DNA of 13,118 bases from HGM04593 sp045613945 (GTDB lineage: Bacteria > Bacteroidota > Bacteroidia > Bacteroidales > Bacteroidaceae): contig JAZLBZ010000084.1 of NCBI GenBank assembly GCA_045613945.1, positions 1 to 13,118 of the forward strand, in the 5' to 3' direction. Positions 1 to 6,868 of the stretch are shown here, one piece after another. The first letter of the stretch is position 1; each line of letters begins with the position of its first letter. The notes under the pieces are model-generated. The model saw only the letters and a program-made list of their open reading frames with translations, was not told the DNA's origin and did not search any database. The translations under genes and the position numbers were made by a program.

Positions 1-527
1 GCATAGAAGTAATCCGTCTCGCCGGCAATCTTCATCTGCTTGGCGGGGCGCATGCTGCTCAAGGTGCGCATGTTATGCAGTCGGTCCGATAGTTTGATGA
101 GCAGGGCGCGGATATCGTAGTGCAGCGAGTCAAGCATCTGCTTGTAGTTGTCAATCTGGCTAGATGACTTGGCATTCGTTGTCTTCTTTTTCTTCTTTGT
201 AACAACATTCACCAGGAAGGCCACGTCGTCGCCGAAACGTTCGCTTATGTCCTCAACAGTATATGGTGTATCCTCAACAACATCGTGCAGGAAGGCTGCA
301 ATTATGGGGTTTGCACCAAGACGCAACTCCTCGGCAACAATCCTTGCCACCGCAACAGGGTGCATTATATATGGTTCGCCCGACTTGCGGCGCTGCTCCT
401 TGTGTGCCTCGCGTGCAAGATAATAGGCATCGCTTATTCGCTGTATATCCTCGGCCGAGAAGCGTCGCGCAAGGCGCGCAAGCAAATCCTCAACCTGCTT
501 ATCTATCTTTTTAATTTCCAATTCCAT
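1..527 (-). CDS. RelA/SpoT-family (p)ppGpp synthetase/hydrolase, N-terminal part (cut by window edge)
   Basis: Reading the minus strand from an ATG at 527 gives an open frame of 175 codons that runs off the left end of the window. It matches the N-terminal HD hydrolase domain of Rel/SpoT enzymes, which make and degrade the stringent-response alarmone (p)ppGpp in the cytoplasm. Visible family signatures are RRKSGEPYIMHP at about residues 46-57 (with the metal-binding His56), the HD pair at 81-82 in FLHDVVEDT, the catalytic ED at 85-86, and KLSDRLHNMRT near residue 145. Full-length members are about 730 residues, so the synthetase, TGS and ACT domains should lie outside the window. The intact HD residues suggest an active hydrolase. 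The gene is divergent from pheS with about 225 bp between them; I see no convincing promoter for it there. Bacteroidales often carry two Rel paralogs, so I give no symbol. Confidence 0.93.
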   Translation of the reverse strand, partial: MELEIKKIDKQVEDLLARLARRFSAEDIQRISDAYYLAREAHKEQRRKSGEPYIMHPVAVARIVAEELRLGANPIIAAFLHDVVEDTPYTVEDISERFGDDVAFLVNVVTKKKKKTTNAKSSSQIDNYKQMLDSLHYDIRALLIKLSDRLHNMRTLSSMRPAKQMKIAGETDYFY

Positions 528-717
528 ATGGCAATTCTTTTTAACAACAACAGCGAAATAGGCCACATCCGGCCTTTATACACTGATTTCAATTCCGCTA
601 TTCCTCGCAAATTTGAAAAAAAATTATCCAATGTCAAAACTTTTTCACAGATTTTATCACGCCCCAACAAAAAAAGATATTATTCCATTTTATTTCGTTT
701 TTTACACCGTTTTTGTT

Positions 718-726
718 TACCTTTGC
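718..726 (+). promoter_or_regulatory. Bacteroidetes-type -7 element for pheS
   Basis: TACCTTTGC fits the Bacteroidetes -7 consensus TAnnTTTG with the usual pyrimidine after it. It lies 27 nt before the pheS ATG, so the leader would be about 20 nt. The -33 region is only a weak TTTC/TTCG-like match around 693-697. Confidence 0.6.
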
Positions 727-752
727 ACATTATTATAAAAAAGCACACTATT

Positions 753-1772
753 ATGATAGAAAAAATAGACGGTTTGCTCCAGGAGATAGCAGCATCTACA
801 GCAACTAATGCCGAAGAGTTGGAGGCTCTGCGCCTCAAGTACCTGAGCAAGAAAGGTATCATCAACGGCCTCATGGCCGAGTTCCGCGAAGTGCCTGCCG
901 AGCAGAAGCGCGAGGTTGGCGTAAAGATCAACGAGTTGAAGAACGCGGCACAGGATCACTTCAACGCCCTCAAGGAGCAGATTGAGAACAAGGAGGAGGC
1001 ACAGTGCGAGATTGACCTCACACGCCCCGCCTACCCCACCACACTTGGCACACGCCACCCATTGTCAATTGTAAAGAACGAGATTGTCGACATCTTCGCG
1101 CGCTTGGGCTTCTCAATTGCCAACGGTGTCGAGGTCGAGGACGACTGGCACGTGTTCTCATCAATGAACTTCGCCGAGGATCACCCCGCACGCGACATGC
1201 AGGACACATTCTTCATCGAGGCTCACCCCGACATCATCCTGCGCACACACACCAGCAGCGTGCAGAGCCGCGTGATGGAGACAAGCCAGCCCCCAATCCG
1301 CATCATCGCTCCGGGTCGTGTATACCGCAACGAGGCCATCAGTTACCGTGCACACTGTTTCTTCCACCAGTTGGAGGGTCTTTATATCGACAAGAACGTA
1401 TCGTTCACTGACCTCAAGCAGGTACTTCTTCTCTTTGCACAGGAGATGTTCGGCAAGGACACCAAGATACGTCTGCGCCCATCATACTTCCCATTCACCG
1501 AGCCAAGTGCCGAGATGGACATCAGCTGTAACATCTGCGGCGGCAAGGGTTGCCCATTCTGCAAGAACACAGGCTGGGTTGAGATTCTTGGCTGCGGTAT
1601 GGTTGACCCCAACGTACTCGAACTTTGCGGCATCGACAGCAAGGTATACTCGGGTTACGCATTCGGTATGGGCATCGAGCGCATCACCAACCTCAAGTAC
1701 CAGGTGAAGGACCTTCGTCTCTTCAGTGAGAACGACGTACGTTTCCTAAAACTCTTTGAGAGCGCAAACTAA
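753..1772 (+). CDS. pheS: Phenylalanine--tRNA ligase alpha subunit
   Basis: This is the catalytic alpha subunit of the cytoplasmic alpha2-beta2 phenylalanyl-tRNA synthetase, which charges tRNA-Phe. From the ATG at 753 it encodes 339 residues, the usual bacterial length; the frame stays open further upstream to 285, but that extension is AT-rich, unlike PheS, and crosses the promoter. The N-terminal ~85 residues are the tRNA-contacting coiled coil. The class II aminoacyl-tRNA synthetase core follows: motif 1 at about 102-125 (HPLSIVKNEI), motif 2 at about 188-213 (GRVYRNEAISYRAH, FHQLEGLYID) and motif 3 at about 301-312 (GYAFGMGIERIT). A Cys cluster C259-x2-C262-x4-C267-x2-C270 resembles a zinc knuckle and, from memory, is usual in Bacteroidetes PheS but absent from the E. 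coli enzyme. No pheT is adjacent; in this phylum the two subunits are commonly unlinked. Confidence 0.97.
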   Translation: MIEKIDGLLQEIAASTATNAEELEALRLKYLSKKGIINGLMAEFREVPAEQKREVGVKINELKNAAQDHFNALKEQIENKEEAQCEIDLTRPAYPTTLGTRHPLSIVKNEIVDIFARLGFSIANGVEVEDDWHVFSSMNFAEDHPARDMQDTFFIEAHPDIILRTHTSSVQSRVMETSQPPIRIIAPGRVYRNEAISYRAHCFFHQLEGLYIDKNVSFTDLKQVLLLFAQEMFGKDTKIRLRPSYFPFTEPSAEMDISCNICGGKGCPFCKNTGWVEILGCGMVDPNVLELCGIDSKVYSGYAFGMGIERITNLKYQVKDLRLFSENDVRFLKLFESAN

Positions 1773-1780
1773 ATTCTTCG

Positions 1781-1857
1781 TTTGTCATATCGAACGGACG
1801 TGAGATATCTCAACATCCTCTTTTGAGATCCCTCACACAAGGCTCGGGATGACACAA
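1781..1857. repeat. Imperfect inverted repeat between pheS and the phosphatase gene
   Basis: The left arm (about 1781-1812, TTTGTCATATCGAAC...GAGATATCTCA) and the reverse complement of the right arm (about 1824-1857, TTTGTGTCATCCCGAGC...GGGATCTCA) share the frame TTTG..TCAT..CGA.C...GTGAG..ATCTCA. The two arms flank a short centre near 1813-1823. It could fold as a hairpin after pheS. The GTCAT..CGA core resembles dispersed intergenic repeats I remember from Bacteroidetes genomes, but other copies cannot be seen here. Confidence 0.6.
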
Positions 1858-1870
1858 ACCGTTAACTCTA

Positions 1871-2371
1871 ATGGCAACAACCATATACATGACCCGCCAC
1901 GGCGAGACAATAGAGAACTCAAAGGGACTGTTCCAGGGACAGACACCCGGGCACCTCTCGGAACTTGGCATTGAACAGGCACACTCCTTGCGCCCACGCA
2001 TCGCCCAACTGGAGTTTGACGTTGTACTCTGCAGCGACCTCAAGCGCTGCCTCGACACAGCAGAGATTGCACTCGAGGGTATTGAGTGCACCTTTATAAA
2101 AGAGCCACTATTGCGCGAGCGCGACCTGGGCAACCTTGCCGGCACCCCAATAAAGGGAGCGGTATATAACGAGACTGTCGAGACCGAGGAGTCGATGAAG
2201 GAGCGCGCCCACAAGTTCCTCGACAAGGTACGCCGCGAGTACCCCGGAAAGAAAATCCTCGCCTTCAGTCACGGATTCTTCTGCCGCATCATGGAAGCGG
2301 AGATAAAAGGAGTGACACACCGCGATGTCACCCTCTTCGGCAACTGCGAGATTAGGGAATTTATAGTATAA
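1871..2371 (+). CDS. Histidine phosphatase family protein (phosphoglycerate mutase-like)
   Basis: This 166-residue cytoplasmic protein belongs to the histidine phosphatase superfamily (PhoE/GpmB/CobC-like branch). The phospho-acceptor motif RHGE is at residues 9-12 (TRHGETIENSKG), followed by the family's LSELGIEQA at 29-37. Other active-site signatures are CSDLKRCLDTA at 54-64, the acid-containing LLRERDLGNLAG at 80-91, and the second catalytic histidine in FSHG at 132-135. All catalytic residues are present, so it should be an active phosphatase or mutase. At 166 residues it is shorter than glycolytic phosphoglycerate mutases (about 230-250), so a small-molecule phosphatase is more likely than a glycolytic enzyme. 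The substrate cannot be told. It lies downstream of pheS across an inverted repeat and ends within the left arm of a bidirectional terminator. Confidence 0.9.
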   Translation: MATTIYMTRHGETIENSKGLFQGQTPGHLSELGIEQAHSLRPRIAQLEFDVVLCSDLKRCLDTAEIALEGIECTFIKEPLLRERDLGNLAGTPIKGAVYNETVETEESMKERAHKFLDKVRREYPGKKILAFSHGFFCRIMEAEIKGVTHRDVTLFGNCEIREFIV

Positions 2372-2415
2372 TAAAGCAACAATGGCGACCGAATCGGTCG
2401 CCATTGTTGCTTTAT
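2371..2415. terminator. Bidirectional hairpin terminator between convergent genes
   Basis: Two 22-nt arms (2371-2392 and 2394-2415) are exact reverse complements around a single central base, giving an ATAAAGC...GCTTTAT hairpin with a GC-rich inner stem (GGCGACCGA). T-rich sequence follows on both strands. It starts on the last base of the phosphatase stop codon and ends 11 nt before the final stop of the minus-strand operon, so it can terminate both transcripts. Confidence 0.9.
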
Positions 2416-2426
2416 ATAGACTTTCA

Positions 2427-2999
2427 TCAAAACAAGAAAGACATACCAAAATAGAAAGAATTATTCCTTACATTGTCATCGAGCGCATATTTCCAAACCT
2501 TTGCCAATCCAAAATCGTATCCCAAATGTATTTGGATATATTTGAATTCAACACCGGCCTTTACACCCAACCCCCAGTCAAAGCGTTCACCTTCTATTTC
2601 TCCATATCCAAAAATATTATATTTAGTGGTAGCGAAAGCATATGATACATAAGGACCAGCCTGAGCAAAGAGATATGTATTCTTTTTACCTAAAGGCAAG
2701 CGACCACCTACATTTACAGGCAATTGCAAATTAAAGTATCTGAGAGGCGTACTTCCATCATCAAAAGTAGTACCCTTCAATGTCTGTTCCAATCCGGTAC
2801 CAAGATAAAACAGTTCAGAAAAATTGTAATCAAGCATGTAGCCAAGCCTGTAACCGAACATCATTTTATCGGCATCCAAGTTCGTCATTGAATTAACACT
2901 ACCACTTATTGAAAATCCGGATCTGAAACCCGATTCAATTTGTGCTGTTCCCGTCATCGCCGCAACGAGAAGAGCAAAAGTCAATAACAGTTTTTTCAT
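2427..2999 (-). CDS. Outer-membrane beta-barrel family protein (operon gene I)
   Basis: A 190-residue exported protein whose repeated short amphipathic strands fit a small outer-membrane beta-barrel of the kind common in Bacteroidetes. Residues 1-20 from the ATG at 2999 are a classic signal peptide (MKKLLLTF, hydrophobic core, TAQ cleavage). Strands alternate polar and hydrophobic or aromatic residues (FMFGYRLGYMLDYNF is near this pattern; FYLGTGLEQ; GVEFKYIQIHLGYDF), and the chain ends in FYFGMSFLF with a terminal Phe, as expected for BAM-inserted barrels. An upstream in-frame ATG at 3020 would add seven residues before the signal peptide; I prefer 2999. It is the last gene of the nine-gene operon, 31 nt after the caspase-like gene. 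About 8 strands are plausible from the length. Whether it is a structural barrel, a transporter or a receptor cannot be told. Confidence 0.85.
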   Translation of the reverse strand: MKKLLLTFALLVAAMTGTAQIESGFRSGFSISGSVNSMTNLDADKMMFGYRLGYMLDYNFSELFYLGTGLEQTLKGTTFDDGSTPLRYFNLQLPVNVGGRLPLGKKNTYLFAQAGPYVSYAFATTKYNIFGYGEIEGERFDWGLGVKAGVEFKYIQIHLGYDFGLAKVWKYALDDNVRNNSFYFGMSFLF

Positions 3000-3030
3000 T
3001 ATTTTATTCAATAGTTTCATTGTATTGTTT

Positions 3031-3771
3031 TTAGTCTACGACAATCATGGATTTATTATATTTCCCCCAAATAGTGGGATGCTGATTGTGTGGAATTCTG
3101 TTGACATAAGACACCACATTTGAATAGACAAATTCATATATCTCCTGCAGTGATATTTTATGGTCTCCGTTTGAATCAGAGCCGCCACATAGTCCTTGCG
3201 TCAAAAAATAAGTAAAAAGTCCATTGGGGCCATTTGGCAACTCAAGCGATGTCTCATCAAACTTTGACGACAAGAAATAGGCAACTTCACTATTCTGCAC
3301 AGACTGCACCGTCAGTTGTGTTTTTTGTTGGCTCAATCCGCCACTAAAACACGCATCGGCAAACACCATCTTGCGACCGGCGCGACAATTGCGGAAGAGA
3401 ATCTGTATCTCCTTATAACTTATGCCACCTATATATGAACGTGGTTTCATATCATAACAACAGAAACCACCCTCATACCCATGACCGCTAAAGAAGAAGA
3501 TTACAGTGTCATCAGCAGTTGCCTTAGCAAAAACAGCCCTGATATTATTGATTAGGCTGGCATGTGTTGCCTGCGAGCCGAGAAGCGTATATATTTCGTC
3601 GGTATAATTAGACATTATATGATTAAACGCCACGACATCATTCTCCGTGTATCTTAAATCATTGATTTCTTTATAATCAGCAATACCAACAGAAACAACA
3701 TAAATCTTTTGTGCCTGTGCATTCAAGCACATGGCACAAAAGAAAATCAATATGCATTGAATTGTTTTCAA
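3031..3771 (-). CDS. Exported caspase-like (peptidase C14 / metacaspase-type) protease with EF-hand-like loop (operon gene H)
   Basis: A 246-residue caspase-fold cysteine protease. Counting from a TTG start at 3771, residues 1-21 form a signal peptide (KTIQCILIFF, then AQA-Q). The fold begins with KIYVVSVGIADY, and the catalytic His97 lies in FFFSGHG and Cys141 in FADACFSGG, so the dyad is intact. A conserved SSKFDETSLE stretch follows at 168-177. At 199-210 the sequence DSNGDHKISLQE has all six liganding positions of a canonical EF-hand loop, which suggests calcium binding; such loops recur in bacterial caspase-like proteins. An alternative ATG at 3819 would give 262 residues, overlap the lipoprotein gene by 41 nt and place an atypical polar stretch before the signal peptide; the TTG lies 7 nt after that gene's stop. 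The protein probably acts in the periplasm or outside the cell. Its substrate is unknown. Confidence 0.88.
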   Translation of the reverse strand: MKTIQCILIFFCAMCLNAQAQKIYVVSVGIADYKEINDLRYTENDVVAFNHIMSNYTDEIYTLLGSQATHASLINNIRAVFAKATADDTVIFFFSGHGYEGGFCCYDMKPRSYIGGISYKEIQILFRNCRAGRKMVFADACFSGGLSQQKTQLTVQSVQNSEVAYFLSSKFDETSLELPNGPNGLFTYFLTQGLCGGSDSNGDHKISLQEIYEFVYSNVVSYVNRIPHNQHPTIWGKYNKSMIVVD

Positions 3772-3778
3772 TACCGTA

Positions 3779-4195
3779 TTATTGGATTGTAATTGTTCTG
3801 GTTTCAAGTTTACCGCCATCGCTTGTATGAACTCTCAATGACAAATAGTACTTGATAATACCACCTTCTATCAATACACCGTCATAAGCAGCCTTGTACG
3901 CAGCCTCGATATTATCACAAGAAAGTTTAAATGTCTCTCTTGCAGTATCATCCGACATTTTACCCAACTTTTGAGTTTTAGTGCCGTTCTTGTCAAACTT
4001 GAACTCTTCATAAATCGCATCAGCCAACGAATTTCCAGATGCATCTAAAAGATTTGTCTCAACGGCGTCCAAAGAAATGTAGTACTCGTTCCAATCCATA
4101 ACTTCGCCTACAACCTCATTTGGGTCACAACTTGTTGTCAAACCACACATCACAATTGTCATCAAAGACAAGAAAAATAACTTTACCTTTTTCAT
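3779..4195 (-). CDS. Small predicted lipoprotein, function unknown (operon gene G)
   Basis: A 138-residue protein that I do not recognise. It begins with MKKVKLFFLSL and a hydrophobic core, then LTTSC with Cys23 as the probable lipidation site, so it should be a lipoprotein of the inner or outer membrane; the residues after Cys (DPNE) are acidic, as is common for outer-membrane or surface lipoproteins in this phylum, though I cannot confirm sorting. The mature part is mixed alpha/beta with a likely helix (DTARETFKLSCDNIEAAYKAAY) and two closing strands (IIKYYLSLRVH, KLETRTITIQ). The gene sits 39 nt after gene F and directly before the caspase-like gene, close enough for shared transcription, so the two products may work as a pair, for example as anchor or substrate. 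That last point is inference only. Confidence 0.85.
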   Translation of the reverse strand: MKKVKLFFLSLMTIVMCGLTTSCDPNEVVGEVMDWNEYYISLDAVETNLLDASGNSLADAIYEEFKFDKNGTKTQKLGKMSDDTARETFKLSCDNIEAAYKAAYDGVLIEGGIIKYYLSLRVHTSDGGKLETRTITIQ

Positions 4196-4234
4196 AGTAA
4201 TTGTTTTTTAATTAATAGATAATATTTAAAAAAG

Positions 4235-5446
4235 TTAATCAACATCAATTTCTCTTATAAGTAGACCGTCATACGGAATTGAGCCGGATACAAGTTCAAA
4301 CTCTGTTGCTTGAATAGAGTTATTATAATCATCTTCAAATTCTGCCAAATAGCGATTGTCCCAAATAATATTCTTTTTTGGTCTTATTGTTGCCACACGC
4401 TTGTATGCTATGTGCCCGTCACTTTGCGGAATCACTTCAAGTACTTCATAAAGCGAACTTTCTGTCACGTCCTCTCTAAGTCCTATTTTGGCAGTTATTG
4501 GAGAGACGCTTGCCAACGGAGTCCTTACTCTAAATTCCGGATGCTTTTTCTGCAACAATGCTATTGACTTATCAATAGCACGCGTACATACCTTTCGAAT
4601 CTGTTGTTCACGGTCATCAATACCCTTCAGATTGGTATTTTGGCTTTGCACTGTTTGGCAACCGACATATTCCAAAGAAAAAAGTTCTTTTTCCTTATTA
4701 AATGCTATCTTTTTGGCCTGGTCTGCTTTTTCGGTGTAGTAATGTACATAAAAAGCATTTTGAACGTCTGTATCCCAGCATAGCCTGTACAGGTAGGATG
4801 TCACGTTCACCTCAAAACCCGAATACTCATGCGCCAAGGCCCCGGCAGCCCCTAGTGTCACCATACCTACTACCGGAACAGCACTACCCACTGCAATTGC
4901 AACAGACATTCGCTCCTCTTTTTTTGCTCTCTTGTCAACATACTCAATATCGTTTACAAGTACATAGGTATGTCCTATAAGCTCTTCACCTGTGCTCAAT
5001 ATCAAATCCGACTGAGTATCGAATGTATGTTTTTGCTTTGCGACATCATCGGCCAAGACATTGCAGTACCCTCTTTCGGTAATCAAATCAAGGTTAAAGG
5101 CACCGTCCTTTGAACGATTATACCATTTGGCAACCAATCGCCTTGCTATCGCATTCTGCTTGAGTAGTGCATCAATATATGTTTTTTGGTTTGATGCATT
5201 TTTTCCTTTTTTAACCTCCTGGATACCGGCCTTGAACACACGAATAGGCAGGTTGTGGTCATTGAATTTTTCAGGAATTGGAATTTTATTGAAACAGTTT
5301 ACCAGTTCCTCACAAAACTCCAGATTCTCGTGTTTCAGCATTATTGAATACAACGAACTCTTGCGATAACGGAATACCTCTTGAGAAGAGACTTCGGCAA
5401 TACAAGACAAGAGAATACAAAGCAAAAAGCACAAACGTTTTTTCAT
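4235..5446 (-). CDS. Exported protein of unknown function with a Gly/Ala-rich hydrophobic segment (operon gene F)
   Basis: A 403-residue protein starting at the ATG at 5446, four bases after the stop of the preceding gene; the frame is open upstream to 5620 but that part overlaps gene E and lacks a signal peptide. Residues 1-21 are a signal peptide (MKKRLCFLLCILLSC), where LLSC could also be read as a lipobox with Cys15, so lipoprotein or ordinary secretion is open. Residues 23-150 are mainly helical and charged. At about 152-175 the sequence STGEELIGHTYVLVNDIEYVDK precedes a 25-residue Gly/Ala/Val-rich hydrophobic stretch at 181-205, then strands (FEVNVTSYLYRLCW). This could be a membrane segment or a glycine-zipper-like oligomerisation element. 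The C-terminal ~120 residues read as a beta-rich domain. I know no function; similar proteins seem to occur in other Bacteroidetes, from memory. Confidence 0.85.
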   Translation of the reverse strand: MKKRLCFLLCILLSCIAEVSSQEVFRYRKSSLYSIMLKHENLEFCEELVNCFNKIPIPEKFNDHNLPIRVFKAGIQEVKKGKNASNQKTYIDALLKQNAIARRLVAKWYNRSKDGAFNLDLITERGYCNVLADDVAKQKHTFDTQSDLILSTGEELIGHTYVLVNDIEYVDKRAKKEERMSVAIAVGSAVPVVGMVTLGAAGALAHEYSGFEVNVTSYLYRLCWDTDVQNAFYVHYYTEKADQAKKIAFNKEKELFSLEYVGCQTVQSQNTNLKGIDDREQQIRKVCTRAIDKSIALLQKKHPEFRVRTPLASVSPITAKIGLREDVTESSLYEVLEVIPQSDGHIAYKRVATIRPKKNIIWDNRYLAEFEDDYNNSIQATEFELVSGSIPYDGLLIREIDVD

Positions 5447-5450
5447 CGCA

Positions 5451-6116
5451 TCAGAAATCATAAAAAGCACGTCCATTGGTAAACTCATCCACCCATGAAA
5501 CCCTTTGAGCCGAAAAGCGCCACTCTCCCTTCCCCTTATTATACTCAAAGAGAGAGACCTTCTTCTCATCAGACAAAGTAGAGGAAAACACGCCATTGAG
5601 AAAAGGGATTCCACCGGCATCCATAATTATCTCGTTAACCTTCTTAGTCTGTGCAACCCCATCATCCTCAATGGCCACATCTTCTTCGTCGCCCCAATCA
5701 ACCTCAAGGTCATCATTGCCAAGCCAATAATTGACAAAGACCTTCAGTTCTTCAATAGATGGAATGTACCAACCTTCACCAAGCGAACGGCACCAGTTGA
5801 ATACTGGGAATCGTGAAAGTTCAATATTGTTTTCGGCAACATAAGAGAAGAGTTCCTCTGTGTTAGCCTTGCCATCTGTCGTGCTTGACATTGAGATATT
5901 CTTGAGCAACGATGGTTTGGTACAGAAAGTCCGGCCTTTCGCCCTAAAAGCCTTGACGCTCATCATTGTGCCATGACATCCACTTTCGTCAACACTGAAC
6001 ACGATTCCCCTTACCCCGTTCACCACAAGGATATCGCCTTTCTTTACTGTGAATTCCTGCGCATCAAGGTAAGTGCAACAGAACGAAAGGAATAATGCGA
6101 ATACAAAAGTTCTCAT
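5451..6116 (-). CDS. Exported protein with GWYIP motif, paralog of the preceding gene (operon gene E)
   Basis: A 221-residue protein with a signal peptide of about 20 residues (MRTFVFALFLSF, cleavage after DAQ). It is a diverged copy of gene D, which lies 9 nt upstream. Shared elements are an N-terminal strand block KKGDILVVNGVRGIVFSVDE (25-44) with a following HG and MS, the helix AENNIEL, and FPVFNWCRSLGEGWYIPS (103-120) followed by EEL. The W-R-SLG-GWYIP-x2-EEL arrangement recalls the DUF1566/Lcl-type and 'Fibrobacter major paralogous' domains, which have a similar SLG-GW-LP-x-EL core in surface proteins, but the match is short and I treat it as a resemblance only. The middle (about 130-150) is rich in acidic residues. 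Its stop is four bases before the start of gene F. Function is unknown. Confidence 0.85.
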   Translation of the reverse strand: MRTFVFALFLSFCCTYLDAQEFTVKKGDILVVNGVRGIVFSVDESGCHGTMMSVKAFRAKGRTFCTKPSLLKNISMSSTTDGKANTEELFSYVAENNIELSRFPVFNWCRSLGEGWYIPSIEELKVFVNYWLGNDDLEVDWGDEEDVAIEDDGVAQTKKVNEIIMDAGGIPFLNGVFSSTLSDEKKVSLFEYNKGKGEWRFSAQRVSWVDEFTNGRAFYDF

Positions 6117-6125
6117 ATATCAGGC

Positions 6126-6842
6126 TTAGAATTTATACACAGCCCTTGCATCAAAACGCAACACACGCTTCATACCCAGAGGATCTCCCTCGCTACGATG
6201 AGACTTCTTGCCAATAGTATATTCCACAATTTTCACTTTTGGCGCGCCAAAAGGATGATTTACAAGATTACGTCCCTTCTCAGTGTTGATAACATAGACC
6301 TTGCCACCTTCTGTTTCGGTAGATGAAATCATGCCACACAGCATCTTAAAGCCACTGGTAGAAAAATTCTTACAGAACAGTTGGTCACCTCCGTTCTCCT
6401 TAATCACTTTATTGTAAGCTTTCCAAAACGCTCTACCCTCCTTGTTAAAGTCAAGGTTGCCACCATTCATGTTTTTCCAAATGGTCATCAGTTCCTCACG
6501 TGCAGGTATATACCATCCGTTACCCAATGAGCGAGCCCACTTGAACAATGGGAAACAATCCCAAGAAAGGTTATTTTCAACAACATACCTCTCTATTGCT
6601 TGCATATTCTTCATACCGTCATCCTCATAGAAGGCATTGGTCTCAACAGCAAGCGATTTATCCTCAATCCAATCCTCATCCGATTCTTCGAGCGACATAA
6701 TCAAACCATGATAACCGGTTTCATCAACATCAACAACCATTCCTTTAACACCTCCAACCAGGCAGATATCACCAATCTTGTACTGCGCCTGAGCATAAAC
6801 TGCGGCAATTAAAAGAACTGCCACTAAAAAAAACTTCTTCAT
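6126..6842 (-). CDS. Exported protein with GWYIP motif (operon gene D)
   Basis: A 238-residue protein with a clear signal peptide (MKKFFLVAVLLIAA, cleavage after AQAQ at about 20). Like its neighbour gene E it has an N-terminal block YKIGDICLVGGVKGMVVDVD (21-40) with HG at 45-46 and MS at 49-50, then AIERYVVENNLSWDCFPLFK (82-101) and WARSLGNGWYIP (102-113) before AREEL. D keeps a longer C-terminal region than E, with a Lys-rich stretch and a last strand ending in Tyr-Lys-Phe. The pair therefore looks like a tandem duplication that has diverged strongly. The GWYIP core resembles DUF1566-type domains of surface proteins, but I cannot confirm membership. It starts 26 nt after gene C, so it should be on the same transcript. 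No catalytic residues are evident; a binding or structural role is a guess. Confidence 0.85.
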   Translation of the reverse strand: MKKFFLVAVLLIAAVYAQAQYKIGDICLVGGVKGMVVDVDETGYHGLIMSLEESDEDWIEDKSLAVETNAFYEDDGMKNMQAIERYVVENNLSWDCFPLFKWARSLGNGWYIPAREELMTIWKNMNGGNLDFNKEGRAFWKAYNKVIKENGGDQLFCKNFSTSGFKMLCGMISSTETEGGKVYVINTEKGRNLVNHPFGAPKVKIVEYTIGKKSHRSEGDPLGMKRVLRFDARAVYKF

Positions 6843-6868
6843 TTTAATTTCAATTTTATTGATTTATA

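Noticed and set aside
560..575. Short AGGCC/GGCCT hairpin upstream of the rel gene
   Set aside because: Five base pairs only, with no promoter or conserved element near it that would give it meaning.
285..752. In-frame upstream extension of pheS (ATG at 285)
   Set aside because: The extra 156 residues cross the rel gene on the other strand and the pheS promoter, and PheS is normally about 339 residues, which the ATG at 753 gives exactly.
1318..1707. Ser/Arg-rich and Cys-rich ORFs overlapping pheS, nth and pgk in other frames
   Set aside because: They are shadows of the strongly supported genes, with no signal peptide, motif or promoter of their own.
5447..5620. 58-residue N-terminal extension of gene F
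   Set aside because: It overlaps gene E on the same strand by 170 nt and puts a polar stretch before the obvious signal peptide MKKRLCFLLC.
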